From: Clostridia bacterium
Lineage (GTDB): Bacteria; Bacillota; Clostridia; Oscillospirales; Acutalibacteraceae
Direction of reading: 5' to 3'
Length of the DNA stretch: 64,000 nt
Assembly (NCBI GenBank): GCA_017410325.1
Contig: JAFQRA010000011.1
Coordinates: forward strand, 1 to 64,000
Below the pieces are notes generated by a model, which worked only from the letters and a program-made list of their open reading frames with translations, was not told the origin of the DNA and ran no database searches. The translations under genes were made by a program, and so were the position numbers. Positions 18,801-26,657 of the stretch are shown here, one piece after another; within the stretch, counting starts at the first letter, position 1; every line of letters begins with the position of its first letter.

Positions 18801-18925
18801 TCCCTGTCGAGCAGCTCCTGATTGAGCTCACAGTTCCACGCCCAGAAGGGGGTTGCCCTGTACTCGCTTGTGGGGTTTTCAAACCGTTCCTTAGTCAACG
18901 GCTCGGAGTTCTTTTTGTACAGCAT
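15860..18925 (-). CDS. Large cytoplasmic glycoside hydrolase, GH106-like
   Basis: A 1021-residue protein without a signal peptide. The N-terminal TIM-barrel-like half has PFWAWNCELNQELLDREIGCMQEMGFGGFHMH and WLYDEDKWPSGFAGG, typical of the GH106 alpha-L-rhamnosidase superfamily and its uncharacterised relatives. Beta-sandwich regions fill the C-terminal third, with galactose-binding-like segments. Substrate is unproven; rhamnose-containing glycans are a guess from family. GGGAGG seven bases before ATG 18925 fixes the start; 12 upstream codons are open but lack such a site. It is divergent from a GT2/GH127 operon and carries its own promoter. Confidence 0.78.
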   Translation of the reverse strand: MLYKKNSEPLTKERFENPTSEYRATPFWAWNCELNQELLDREIGCMQEMGFGGFHMHVRVGMSTEYLSDAFMDLIKGSVETAKDKNMLAWLYDEDKWPSGFAGGLVTKKKENREKYLLFTRRGYGAGTGSSNDSSAAAVREENGCLLARYTVALDKNGCLESYRRLADDEECADCWYAYCETQGESDWFNLQTYVDTLSPEAMTEFINITHERYKECIGGDFGEAVPAIFTDEPQVARKKMFGKATGDRDAFLPYTTDFADTYRQMYGEELFDKLPELFWELPDGKVSVTRYHYHDHIAERFAVAFADNIGGWCEKNGIMLTGHMMEESSLEAQNAAVGDCMRSYRGFGLPGIDMLCDSREFTTAKQCQSAVHQYGREGMLSELYGVTGWDFTFRGHKLQGDWQAALGVSVRVPHLYWVSMKGEAKRDYPACIGHQSPWYKEYTYIEDHFARVNAAITRGRPVVRVGVIHPIESYWLRYGPEEQTAAIRDEMNEQFMQLADWLLFNLVDFDYICEANLPQQADGTRVGQMQYDTIIVPNLLTIRSSTLKFLERFRANGGKVIFAGSQPDYVDAVASDEAKKFAADSTAVGWLKGQLLNALEADREIDLRDDRGERTRNHMYQLRDDGDCRWLFVAPVNHTDDHYICYSEDYTLRIKGEYAPELWNTMDGSVKPLAAEYKYGDTYIDFELYPQDSVLLKLVEGKSGVAPEKKKERTVVGLLPYKAQVELAEPNVVLLDMPKYRLNGGEWRENEEILRICDGLKAELKMKNAIAGGAQPWLFGVEKETETVDLKYTVYSDVEVDCVSFALEDIDKSAITFNGRTVDMVSTGKYVDDSIDVVKLGKLEKGENIIVLSRAFGKVSTLEACYLLGDFGVELKGRSFKVTEPVRELEFGDWTRQGLPFYGGNVTYKLKIQGSGEELSVMIPHFTQPVCTVFVDGKKTGTVALAPYSAPLGKLDEGEHTVEITAFGNRFNTFAALHMYDEAALWHGPDKWRLKHTRWSYEYNVRKSGITATPMLVKYE

Positions 18926-18954
18926 TTTTATACCTCCCGTAGTAATAATATTCA

Positions 18955-18983
18955 TTGACAAATTCTTTTTATTATTTTATACT
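18955..18983 (+). promoter_or_regulatory. Promoter of the GT2-GH127 operon
   Basis: TTGACA (18955-18960), 17 bases, TATACT (18978-18983). It overlaps the leader of the divergent GH106-like gene. Confidence 0.7.
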
Positions 18984-18999
18984 TTAAGGGTATATAGTT

Positions 19000-19028
19000 A
19001 TATTAGGGTATTATAATTTAAAAGTCAA
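19000..19028 (-). promoter_or_regulatory. Promoter of the GH106-like gene
   Basis: Minus-strand TTGACT (19023-19028), 17 bases, TAATAT (19000-19005). The transcript would start near 18993, so its leader crosses the divergent promoter and the two promoters may be regulated together. Confidence 0.6.
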
Positions 19029-19073
19029 CCAAATTTTTGTGAATTTTTACCATTTTGAAGGAAGTGAAAAAGA

Positions 19074-20039
19074 ATGAAGGAAAAGCTAAGCCTTATCATC
19101 CCCTGCTACAACGAGGAGGAGGTACTGCCTCTGCTTTACAAAGAGCTTTGCTCCGTGGCAGAAAAAATGGAAGACAGCGAATTTGAATTCCTTTTTGTCG
19201 ATGACGGCTCAAAGGACAAGACGCTCGGAATAATCAAAGAATATTCTCTGACCGATGAAAGAGTAAAATACGTTTCTTTCTCACGCAACTTCGGCAAGGA
19301 GGCGGCAATGTACGCAGGCTTCTGCGAGACAGACGGAGACTACGTTGCCGTTATGGATGCCGATTTGCAGGATCCGCCCTCGCTTCTGCCCGAAATGCTG
19401 CGCATAATCAAGGAGGACGGCTACGATTCCGTTGCAACACGCAGGGTAACCCGTGAGGGCGAGCCGAAAATCCGCTCAATCTTCGCCCGTATGTTCTACA
19501 AAATCATCAACAGAATTTCCGATGCCGACATTGTTGACGGCGCAAGGGATTTCCGCCTGATGAAAAGAGATATGGTAAACGCAATAGTCAATATGTGCGA
19601 ATACAACCGCTTTTCAAAAGGCATCTTCGGCTGGATAGGCTTCAAGACCTACTGGCTGCCGTTTCAGAACGTTGAGCGTGCCGCAGGCGAAACAAAATGG
19701 AGCTTCTGGAAGCTGTTCAAATATTCGCTTGAGGGCATAATCAACTTCTCACAGACACCCCTCAACATCGCCTCGTGGATAGGCATATTCTTCACCGTTA
19801 TGTCCTTCGTCGGCGTTGCCGTCGTTTTCATCCGCAGGCTCTTCTTCGACGACCCCGTTCAGGGCTGGGCATCCCTCGTATGCTTTATCTGCTTTATCGG
19901 CGGAATTCAGCTTTTCTGTATGGGCGTTATAGGACAGTACCTCGCAAAAACCTATATGGAAGTCAAAAAAAGACCGATATATGTAGTCAGAGAAACGAAT
20001 AAAAGAAAAGAGGAAAAACCGAATGAAACCAACCAGTAA
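19074..20039 (+). CDS. Family 2 glycosyltransferase, GtrB/dolichol-phosphate-mannose synthase-like
   Basis: A 321-residue GT2 enzyme that probably moves a sugar from a nucleotide donor to undecaprenyl phosphate. The GT-A core has LIIPCYNEEEV, FVDDGSKDKT, and the metal-binding DADLQDPP with the acceptor-side RVTREGEPKIRS. Two C-terminal membrane helices (about 228-250 and 265-290) match the GtrB/YkoT architecture. AAGGAAG precedes the ATG. The end overlaps GH127 by 17 bases, so the two are translationally linked, unusual for a lipid-sugar synthase and a glycosidase. Confidence 0.9.
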   Translation: MKEKLSLIIPCYNEEEVLPLLYKELCSVAEKMEDSEFEFLFVDDGSKDKTLGIIKEYSLTDERVKYVSFSRNFGKEAAMYAGFCETDGDYVAVMDADLQDPPSLLPEMLRIIKEDGYDSVATRRVTREGEPKIRSIFARMFYKIINRISDADIVDGARDFRLMKRDMVNAIVNMCEYNRFSKGIFGWIGFKTYWLPFQNVERAAGETKWSFWKLFKYSLEGIINFSQTPLNIASWIGIFFTVMSFVGVAVVFIRRLFFDDPVQGWASLVCFICFIGGIQLFCMGVIGQYLAKTYMEVKKRPIYVVRETNKRKEEKPNETNQ

Positions 20040-21825
20040 AATCATCCCTCTTAAGAACACCGAAATCACGGGCGGCTTCTGGGCAGACAAGCAGAAGCTC
20101 AACCGTGAGGTTACCATTCACAGCGTTTACGACCGCTTTGCAGAGACAGGCAGATTTGAAGCCTTCAAGCTCAACTGGAAGGAGGGCGAGCCTAACAAGC
20201 CGCACATCTTCTGGGATTCGGACGTTGCAAAGTGGCTTGAAAGTGCGGCGTACATAATTGCAAAAACTCCCGACCCGGAGCTTGAAAAAATCATTGACGA
20301 AACGGTTGACCTGATAGACAAAAACCGTTGGGACGACGGCTATTTCAACATCTGCTACACTCTTTTCGAGCCTGAGGACCGCTTCACCGCAAGATACAAC
20401 CACGAGCTTTACTGCGCCGGTCACCTTATGGAGGCGGCCGTTGCCTATTACTACGCCACGGGCAAGGACAAATTTCTGAAAATTATGTGCGACTACGCCG
20501 ATATGATTGAAAAGGCGTTTGTCACGGAAAAATGGGCGGAGTTTGACAGCCCCGGCCACGAGGAAATTGAGCTTGCTCTCGTAAAGCTTTACCGTGCCAC
20601 GGGCGAAAAGAGATACCTTGAGCTGAGCAAATATTTTGTTGACGTAAGAGGTGCGGAGGAAGACAGCTACACCCAGGCACACAAGCCCGTCAGAGAGCAG
20701 GACGAGGCTGTCGGCCACAGCGTGCGTGCGGTTTACCTTTACAGCAGTATGGCAGACCTTGCCGCAGAGTACGGCGATGAAACCCTTTTCAACGCCGCAG
20801 ACACACTCTTTGACAGTATGGCAAAGAAGATGTACATTACGGGCGGTTTAGGTCAGACCTGTGTGGGCGAAGCATTTTTGGGCGATTACGATTTGCCCGA
20901 AACCTCGTCCTACTGTGAAACCTGTGCCGACATCGGCTATGTTCTTTTTGCACAGCGTATGAGTGCTGTCAAGCCCGACAGAAAGTACGACGATGCGGCT
21001 GAGCTTGCACTTTACAACGGCTTCCTCTGCGGACTGTCGCTGGACGGCAAAGGCTTCTTCTATGACAATTCAATTGAGGTTGACCTCATCGGAATAAACA
21101 ATCCCCACGACAACAGGCACAGACCATTCTACCCGATTACACAGCGGCTTGAGGTTTTCAGCTGCTCGTGCTGTCCCCCCAACGTTACAAGGTTAATTGC
21201 AAACATAGGCGAATTTGCCTGCACGGAAAACGACGGCACGCTCTGGCTTCACCACTTTATGAGCGGCGAATTCAAGGGCGAGGGCAAGGCAATCCGCGTT
21301 GAAACGCTTTACCCCGAAAACGGTAAAACGGAAATTACCTGCTCGGGCAATTTCACGCTTGCGCTGCGTCTGCCCTCCTGGTGCAGAAGCTACACACTCA
21401 GCGGCGGCAAAAATGCAACGCTTAAGGAAGACGGCTTCATTTACGTTGACGTAACAGACGGCGATGTTGTTGAGTACACGCTCGATATGCCCGTACGCTT
21501 TGTTCAGGCAAACCCCAAGGTTCGCCAGTGCTGCGGCAGAGTTGCCGTGCAGAGAGGCCCCGTCGTATACTGTGCCGAGGGTGTTGACAATCCCCTGCCG
21601 CTCAAGGGCCTTTACGTTGACCCGAAAAACGGCGCAACGCTCATTGAAGCTCCCGAATACGGCGTGAGCGCAATTGAGCTTGACGGCTATATCCGCCCCG
21701 AAAGCGACGAGCTGTACTACGATTACGACGAAAGCTTCACCCCACAGAAAATCAAGCTTATCCCCTACTACGCATACGCCAACAGAGGCGAAACAGATAT
21801 GCTTATTTGGCTGACAAGGAAATAA
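20023..21825 (+). CDS. GH127 family beta-L-arabinofuranosidase-like protein
   Basis: A 600-residue glycoside hydrolase of family GH127 (formerly DUF1680). The zinc and catalytic residues known from the family are visible: Glu299 and Cys301 in YCETCA, and Cys383-Cys384 in SCSCCPPNVTR, the first or second acting as nucleophile. An (alpha/alpha)6 barrel fills residues 1-415, followed by beta domains. No signal peptide, so it acts in the cytoplasm on imported oligosaccharides. The family removes beta-L-arabinofuranose, but other activities occur. GAGGAAAAAC precedes the ATG inside the GT2 gene. Confidence 0.9.
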   Translation: MKPTSKIIPLKNTEITGGFWADKQKLNREVTIHSVYDRFAETGRFEAFKLNWKEGEPNKPHIFWDSDVAKWLESAAYIIAKTPDPELEKIIDETVDLIDKNRWDDGYFNICYTLFEPEDRFTARYNHELYCAGHLMEAAVAYYYATGKDKFLKIMCDYADMIEKAFVTEKWAEFDSPGHEEIELALVKLYRATGEKRYLELSKYFVDVRGAEEDSYTQAHKPVREQDEAVGHSVRAVYLYSSMADLAAEYGDETLFNAADTLFDSMAKKMYITGGLGQTCVGEAFLGDYDLPETSSYCETCADIGYVLFAQRMSAVKPDRKYDDAAELALYNGFLCGLSLDGKGFFYDNSIEVDLIGINNPHDNRHRPFYPITQRLEVFSCSCCPPNVTRLIANIGEFACTENDGTLWLHHFMSGEFKGEGKAIRVETLYPENGKTEITCSGNFTLALRLPSWCRSYTLSGGKNATLKEDGFIYVDVTDGDVVEYTLDMPVRFVQANPKVRQCCGRVAVQRGPVVYCAEGVDNPLPLKGLYVDPKNGATLIEAPEYGVSAIELDGYIRPESDELYYDYDESFTPQKIKLIPYYAYANRGETDMLIWLTRK

Positions 21826-21998
21826 CAGTTTGTCGGCGACAAACTGTAAATGAAAAATGAATAATGAAGTCGCATACGCTGATGAATAATGAATAATAAA
21901 GGATGGGCTACGCCCTTACCCATATTATATAATTCGGGTGCGGGTGTCCCGCCATCAATTATTCATTTTTCATTATTCACTATTCATTATTCATTCAC
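21825..21998. repeat. AT-rich intergenic inverted-repeat element
   Basis: The 243-base gap begins with a hairpin (ACAGTTTGTC at 21825-21834 with 21838-21847) right at the GH127 stop, without a T-run. From about 21848 to 21998 an element has complementary arms made of AATGAATAATGAA units on the left and TTCATTATTCATT units on the right. GC-rich GGGTGGGC/GCCC-type hairpins sit in the middle. No coding sequence is seen. The layout suggests a small non-autonomous mobile repeat. Confidence 0.65.
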
Positions 21999-22068
21999 AA
22001 CAATTTATTCCCATACTGAACTGTAATCCGAATAACATAAATTCATTAATTGAAAGGACGTAACCACT

Positions 22069-22992
22069 ATGCTTCACAATTCAGAACACAACAGAGACGT
22101 TATGCAGAGAATCGGCTTCCCGCAGGAAGCACAGGACTGCTTTATTAAAATGTTCAAGCTCCTTGACGAAAACAAGGAGTGGGGCGATGAATTTGACAAA
22201 ATCTACGAGGACTATATGTTCCCGTGGGCAAACGAGCTTGGCGAAAAGCTTGAAAGACTGACTGCACTTGCAGAGAAAATGAAAAAGCCCGAGCAGACTT
22301 TGCATATGACCTTCCTGCTTTGCTGCAGTGAGGAGCTTCTCAACCGCTACCGTGAAAAGGGTCTTTCCGATAAGCTCTACTACGACCATATGTGCGACCT
22401 GCGCTGTAAGCTCATCGAGTGCCGCAACTGCGAAAACTGCTGGGGCACCTTTGTCGGCGGCTGGTTCCACGGCCAGTACGAGGTTGACCGCTTTGCACTG
22501 GGCCGCTTCCAGTATGAGCTTCGCGAGTTTGACGACAAGCACGACGGACACGTGCTTTCGGGCGGCCACGTTATCCACACGGGCGACAAATACGTAAACT
22601 TCCACATTCCGTCACTCGGTATTCCGCTGACAGACGAAATCCGTATGGATTCATACCGTCAGGCTTTTGAATTTTTCAAGGATGAGTTTGGCGGCGGTCC
22701 CGTAATTTTCGGCTGCGGCTCATGGCTGCTTTACGACAAGTACCTTGACTTCCTGCCCGAAAACAGCAACACGGCAAAATTCATCCGCGATTTTGAAATT
22801 CTGCGCCAGGAAGCAAAGGAAGAATTCAACGACGGCTGGAGAATTTTTGACCGCTTCTCCGACCTGCCCGTTGAGCAGTGGCCGAGAGACACCTCTATGC
22901 GCCGTGCGTTTGCAGAATACGTTGAGGCAGGCGGCAAAACGGGCCACGGCTTCGGCGTAATCGTATTTGACGGCGAAAAAATCGTAAGATAA
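22069..22992 (+). CDS. Acyltransferase domain-containing protein (NAT_N / GNAT_C type)
   Basis: A 307-residue soluble protein. I recognise the layout of proteins annotated with an N-acyltransferase N-terminal domain and GNAT-like C-terminal domain. Residues about 1-125 are helical (DVMQRIGFPQEAQDCFIKMF...). The rest has WFHGQYEVDRFALGRFQYELREF, NFHIPSLGIPLTDE, SYRQAFEFFKDEFGGGPVIFGCGSWLL and FLPENSNTAKFIRDFEIL. The acceptor and acyl donor are unknown. GAAAGGA lies well placed before the ATG. It is 11 bases before recF on the same strand. Confidence 0.65.
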   Translation: MLHNSEHNRDVMQRIGFPQEAQDCFIKMFKLLDENKEWGDEFDKIYEDYMFPWANELGEKLERLTALAEKMKKPEQTLHMTFLLCCSEELLNRYREKGLSDKLYYDHMCDLRCKLIECRNCENCWGTFVGGWFHGQYEVDRFALGRFQYELREFDDKHDGHVLSGGHVIHTGDKYVNFHIPSLGIPLTDEIRMDSYRQAFEFFKDEFGGGPVIFGCGSWLLYDKYLDFLPENSNTAKFIRDFEILRQEAKEEFNDGWRIFDRFSDLPVEQWPRDTSMRRAFAEYVEAGGKTGHGFGVIVFDGEKIVR

Positions 22993-23003
22993 AAGGGATA
23001 TAA

Positions 23004-24098
23004 ATGAAAGTTCTTAACCTCAAAGCCTATGATTACCGCAACCTTGCCCGGCTGGACTATACCCCGGGCGAGGGTGTGAACATAATCTGCGGCGAAAACG
23101 GCCTGGGAAAAACAAACTTAATAGAGAGCATCTGGCTTTTCACGGGCTGCCGCAGCTTCAGAAGCGTGAGGGATAAGGACGTTGTTATGTTCAGCCAACC
23201 GCAGGCGAGGCTCGAAATGGAGTTCTTTTCGGGCAGCCGCACGAAAAATGCCGTGATTACCGTTGACGAAAAGCGCCACGCAGAACTCAACGGCATTTCC
23301 CTTGCCTCCGGCAGGAAGATGATGGGTGAATTCACCTGCGTTGCGTTCACTCCGCTTCATCTGTCAATTGTAAAGGACGGACCCGAGGAAAGAAGAAAAT
23401 TCCTCGACATAGCTTTAAGCCAGTTAAAGCCCAAGTACGCAAAAAGCCTGCTTGAATACAACAAGATTTTAGCCCAGCGCAACGCCACACTCCGTGCGGC
23501 GAGGGATAACCCGTCATTCCTCGCAATGCTCGATATATGGGACGAGGAGCTGGCGCAAAAGGGCGCAGTTATAATTGACAGCCGTATGCGCTGTCTTGAA
23601 AGCCTTAAGGAATATGCCTGCCCTGCCTACGACGAAATTTCCTCGGGCAAGGAAACGCTTACCCTGCGCTACAAGGAATACGCCCGTGAAAAGGCACAGG
23701 GGCGACAAGAAATTTACGAGAGCCTCATCGCCGCACTCCGTGAAAAAAGAGACGGCGACGTTGACCGCTGTATAACGAGCGTGGGTGCACACAGGGAAGA
23801 ATTTTCAATTGAGCTTTCGGGCAAAAGCGCACGCAATTTCGGCTCGCAGGGTCAGCAGAGAAGTGCCGCACTTTCGCTTAAATTGGCTGAGGCGGATTTA
23901 ATTGCAAAGGCCACGGGTGAAGAGCCCGTAATTCTGCTTGACGACGTTTTCAGCGAGCTTGACCCGCAGCGGCAGAAATACGTTGTCAGCCGCCTGCAGA
24001 ACAGGCAGGTTTTCATCACCTGCTGTGACGAGGAAAACCTTGTACACATGGAAGGACTTGAAGTAAAAGTAGAACGACTTGAACAGTTGGAGAAATAA
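23004..24098 (+). CDS. recF: DNA replication and repair protein RecF
   Basis: A 364-residue SMC-like ATPase that helps load RecA at gaps. It has Walker A GENGLGKTN (about 30-38), signature region GSQGQQRSAALSLKLAE, and Walker B VILLDDVFSELDPQRQ. In many bacteria recF follows dnaA-dnaN; neither is in this window, and recF sits 15 kb from the rpmH cluster instead, followed three bases later by a uracil-DNA glycosylase gene. AAGGGA precedes the ATG. Confidence 0.95.
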   Translation: MKVLNLKAYDYRNLARLDYTPGEGVNIICGENGLGKTNLIESIWLFTGCRSFRSVRDKDVVMFSQPQARLEMEFFSGSRTKNAVITVDEKRHAELNGISLASGRKMMGEFTCVAFTPLHLSIVKDGPEERRKFLDIALSQLKPKYAKSLLEYNKILAQRNATLRAARDNPSFLAMLDIWDEELAQKGAVIIDSRMRCLESLKEYACPAYDEISSGKETLTLRYKEYAREKAQGRQEIYESLIAALREKRDGDVDRCITSVGAHREEFSIELSGKSARNFGSQGQQRSAALSLKLAEADLIAKATGEEPVILLDDVFSELDPQRQKYVVSRLQNRQVFITCCDEENLVHMEGLEVKVERLEQLEK

Positions 24099-24101
24099 AT
24101 T

Positions 24102-24680
24102 ATGTACGATAATTGGGAACAGCTTAAAAACGACTGTATGAACTGTCAGAAATGTCAGCTCGCCGCAACGAGAACTAAGCTCGTTTTCGGCGTTGGCAAC
24201 GAAAACGCAAAGGTGCTCTTCATCGGCGAAGGCCCCGGCGCAAACGAAGATTTGCAGGGCGAGCCCTTTGTAGGCAGAGGCGGTCAGCTTCTTGACAAAT
24301 TCCTTGCCGCAGTTGACCTTGACAGAAAAAAGAACATATACATTGCAAATATGGTAAAATGCCGTCCGCCTCAAAACCGTGACCCCTCCCCCGAGGAGCA
24401 GAACGAGTGCATCGGCTGGCTTCGTGAACAGACAAGACTGCTCAGGCCGAAAATCATCGTGTGCCTGGGCAGAATTTCGGCAACAAGGCTCATTTCACCC
24501 GATTTCAAGGTGACTAAACAGCACGGTCAGTTCTTTGATAAAAACGGCACCCTTATGATGGGCACGTTCCACCCCGCAGCACTCCTGCGCAACCCGAATC
24601 ACAAACCCGAAGCGCTTGAAGATTTTATTGCGTTGAGGGAAAAGATACTTGAGGTTTGTCCGGAAACTTACGAGTTATGA
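24102..24680 (+). CDS. Uracil-DNA glycosylase, family 4 (Fe-S)
   Basis: A 192-residue family 4 uracil-DNA glycosylase that removes uracil from DNA. Four Cys residues that can hold a [4Fe-4S] cluster are present (C15, C18, C87, C103; C12 is extra). Motif [21 protein letters not shown] and motif [10 protein letters not shown] are intact. The gene follows recF by three bases, which makes a small DNA-repair unit. Confidence 0.94.
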   Translation: MYDNWEQLKNDCMNCQKCQLAATRTKLVFGVGNENAKVLFIGEGPGANEDLQGEPFVGRGGQLLDKFLAAVDLDRKKNIYIANMVKCRPPQNRDPSPEEQNECIGWLREQTRLLRPKIIVCLGRISATRLISPDFKVTKQHGQFFDKNGTLMMGTFHPAALLRNPNHKPEALEDFIALREKILEVCPETYEL

Positions 24681-25075
24681 GTAAAAAAAAGGACTACGAA
24701 TACACCTCCTACAACAGCGGCAATATCGACCTTGCAAAAGCTCTGCGAAAATCAATGACGAAGCAGGAAAAACACCTTTGGTATGATTTCCTTCAAAAAC
24801 ATCCCGTTAAGTTTTATAAGCAGCGACCGCTTGACAATTACATAGTCGATTTTTACTGTTCAAAAGCAAAGCTTGTTATAGAGCTTGACGGAAGTCAGCA
24901 TTACAGCGAAGAGGGAATTTTGTCAGACAGCAAAAGAACCGCTGTTCTCAATCAACTCGGAATTGAAGTTCTGCGTTTTTCCAACAGCGATGTAAACGAA
25001 AATTTTGAAGGTGTCTGTCTGGCAATTGATAAAAAAATCAGCGAAAAACTTAATATTCCCATGCAGGTTTTTTGA
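24677..25075 (+). CDS. DUF559 endonuclease-like protein
   Basis: A 132-residue DUF559-family protein with a Vsr/restriction-endonuclease-like fold: KALRKSMTKQEKHLWYDFL, FYKQRPLDNYIVDFYC and VIELDGSQHY, where Asp/Glu residues resemble a PD-(D/E)XK core. Start at 24677 overlaps the uracil-DNA glycosylase stop by ATGA; the open frame extends seven codons earlier. DNA substrate is unknown. It is AT-richer than its neighbours and the following gap is made of repeats, so it may have moved in. Confidence 0.82.
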   Translation: MSKKKDYEYTSYNSGNIDLAKALRKSMTKQEKHLWYDFLQKHPVKFYKQRPLDNYIVDFYCSKAKLVIELDGSQHYSEEGILSDSKRTAVLNQLGIEVLRFSNSDVNENFEGVCLAIDKKISEKLNIPMQVF

Positions 25076-25086
25076 GCGTGGATTTT

Positions 25087-25250
25087 TATAACCTCTCCGT
25101 CGCTGCGGCGACACCTCTCCTTTCAGGAGAGGCAGAGGTCGTAGCAATAAACGGCATAAAAACCTGAGATTCGATATGAACAGCGCTGTCCCGCATTAAG
25201 CCTCTCCTGAAAGGAGAGGTGGCACGGCGTAAGCCGTGACGGAGAGGTCA
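25087..25250. repeat. Inverted pair of CCTCTCC/GGAGAGG intergenic repeats
   Basis: Two copies of one element in opposite orientation: 25091-25139 (ACCTCTCCGTC, GC hairpin, CTCCTTTCAGGAGAGG) and 25201-25249 (its reverse complement with GGCACGGCGTAAGCCGTGACGG). Together they form a long foldback across the DUF559-permease gap. Related to the elements near 26.5 and 43.9 kb. Confidence 0.75.
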
Positions 25251-25276
25251 AAAAATATATATCCAGAGGCAAAATT

Positions 25277-26122
25277 ATGTCATTTATCACAGCAATAACA
25301 GAAATTTTTTCATACCCGTTTTTGCGCACGCCGTTGTTGGTGGGCATACTCGTTTCGCTTTGTGCGGCGCTGCTCGGCTCGGTGCTTGTGCTCAAGCGTT
25401 TTTCAATGATAGGCGACGGGCTTTCGCACGTGGGCTACGGCTCGCTTTGCGTTGCGGCGGCGGCAGGAATTGCACCGCTTAAAATCGCCATACCCGTAGT
25501 TATAGTTGCGGCGTTCTTTCTGCTTCGCATAAGCCGCAACAGCCGCATCAACGGCGACAGCGCAATTGCCCTGATTTCTGGCACAGCCATTGCCGTGGGC
25601 GTGCTGACGGTAAAGCTCGCAGGCAATGTAAATATAGATGTCGGCAGTTATATGTTCGGCAGTATTGTTGCCGTAAACAAAAGCGACGTAACTGTTAGCA
25701 TAATACTTTCCGCCGTTGTAATACTGATGTATGCACTGATGTACAAAACCGTTTTCGGCGTAACCTTTGACGAGAGCTTTGCAAGAGCGACGGGCACGAA
25801 GGTTTCGTTTTACAACACGGTTATAGCTCTGCTTACTGCGGTTACTATTGTAGTGGGTATGCGCCTGATGGGTGCAATTCTCATTTCCTCGCTTCTCATT
25901 TTTCCGTCACTTACGGCAATGCGCTTTTTCCGCTCGTTCAGGGGCGTTGTGCTCTGCTCGGCGGCGGTGTCTACGCTCGGCTTTTTCCTCGGCTTCGTTG
26001 CGGCTTACAGCTTCGATTTGCCGACGGGTGCCAGCGTAGTTGCCGTTAATGCAATTATGTTCGTGCTGTTCAGCATTGCAGGAAAAATCAAGCAAAGGTT
26101 ATCTAAAAAGAATTGTTGTTGA
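25277..26122 (+). CDS. Metal ABC transporter permease (ZnuB/MntC family)
   Basis: A 281-residue ABC-3 family permease with eight to nine hydrophobic segments. Family features are LVLKRFSMIGDGLSHVGYGS (about residues 37-56), RATGTKVSFYN, and VVGMRLMGAILISSLLIFPSLTA. Members carry zinc, manganese or iron into the cell. Unusually, no ATPase or metal-binding lipoprotein gene is adjacent; the flanks are repeats and small unknown genes, so its partners must lie elsewhere or it is a remnant. Confidence 0.88.
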   Translation: MSFITAITEIFSYPFLRTPLLVGILVSLCAALLGSVLVLKRFSMIGDGLSHVGYGSLCVAAAAGIAPLKIAIPVVIVAAFFLLRISRNSRINGDSAIALISGTAIAVGVLTVKLAGNVNIDVGSYMFGSIVAVNKSDVTVSIILSAVVILMYALMYKTVFGVTFDESFARATGTKVSFYNTVIALLTAVTIVVGMRLMGAILISSLLIFPSLTAMRFFRSFRGVVLCSAAVSTLGFFLGFVAAYSFDLPTGASVVAVNAIMFVLFSIAGKIKQRLSKKNCC

Positions 26123-26132
26123 GGATAATAAT

Positions 26133-26480
26133 ATGGATTTGCAAGCCGTACTCCAGCAATATATTGAAGCCTGCCATATCTACGGAAGCGGCTTAGAGCA
26201 TGGAGAAGATCATAAACTTGTCAACAAAGCTTACTCTGTTATAATTAAAAATATTGGTATACTAATGTCCAGCGAAGAAGGCATAGACCTTGCAAAGGCA
26301 CAGCTTTATAACGAGGACGTTTATGTTGCTGCTATGACTGCCTCCCTGCTAATTTTTGATTATAAAAGAGAGTGTAAAAAAGTACTTAAATCCGTTATAA
26401 AAAACAAGGGTGTATTTGCCTTTTCAATGGAGTTCTTCTATAAAGAATGGAAAAAAGGCAATATGAAAAAGATGTATTAA
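26133..26480 (+). CDS. Small hypothetical protein (possibly DUF2019-like)
   Basis: A 115-residue soluble, helical protein. Start at 26133 chosen because GAGGATAAT lies just upstream; the frame is open into the permease gene. The pattern VYVAAMTASLLIFDYKRECKKVLKSVIKNKGVFAFSMEFFYKEWKKGNM recalls HEAT-like DUF2019 proteins (paired helices ending in EWKxG), some of which accompany toxin systems, but the match is from memory and weak. AT-rich compared with the surroundings and flanked on both sides by mobile-looking repeats. Function unknown. Confidence 0.6.
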   Translation: MDLQAVLQQYIEACHIYGSGLEHGEDHKLVNKAYSVIIKNIGILMSSEEGIDLAKAQLYNEDVYVAAMTASLLIFDYKRECKKVLKSVIKNKGVFAFSMEFFYKEWKKGNMKKMY

Positions 26481-26486
26481 TATTAA

Positions 26487-26629
26487 TCAATCCTCCGTCA
26501 CGGCTTATGCCGTGCCACCTCCTTTCAAAAGGAGGTAAAGCCCCACTCAACAGCGTTGTAAATTGCTTTGTCAATAGCTCCTTTTTAAAGGAGCTGTCGA
26601 AATCGCAAGCGATTTCGACTGAGGATTGA
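26487..26629. repeat. MITE-like element with TCAATCCTC/GAGGATTGA ends
   Basis: A 143-base element with terminal inverted repeats TCAATCCTC (26487-26495) and GAGGATTGA (26621-26629). Three internal hairpins (CACGGC/GCCGTG, CCTCCTTT/AAAGGAGG, AAATCGC/GCGATTT) fill it. It fills the whole gap before the GNAT gene. A truncated relative ending in the same GGAGGATTGA lies at 43895-43953. Confidence 0.75.
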
Positions 26630-26657
26630 ATAAAACATATAACTATAGGTATTGTAA

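Noticed and set aside
22568..22578. TTATCCACA (DnaA box) here and single copies near 47684 and 55878
   Set aside because: Each is isolated inside a coding gene; an origin needs a cluster in a gap.
25087..26629. CRISPR array
   Set aside because: The repeats are palindromic and inverted with unequal spacing; no regular repeat-spacer pattern or cas gene.
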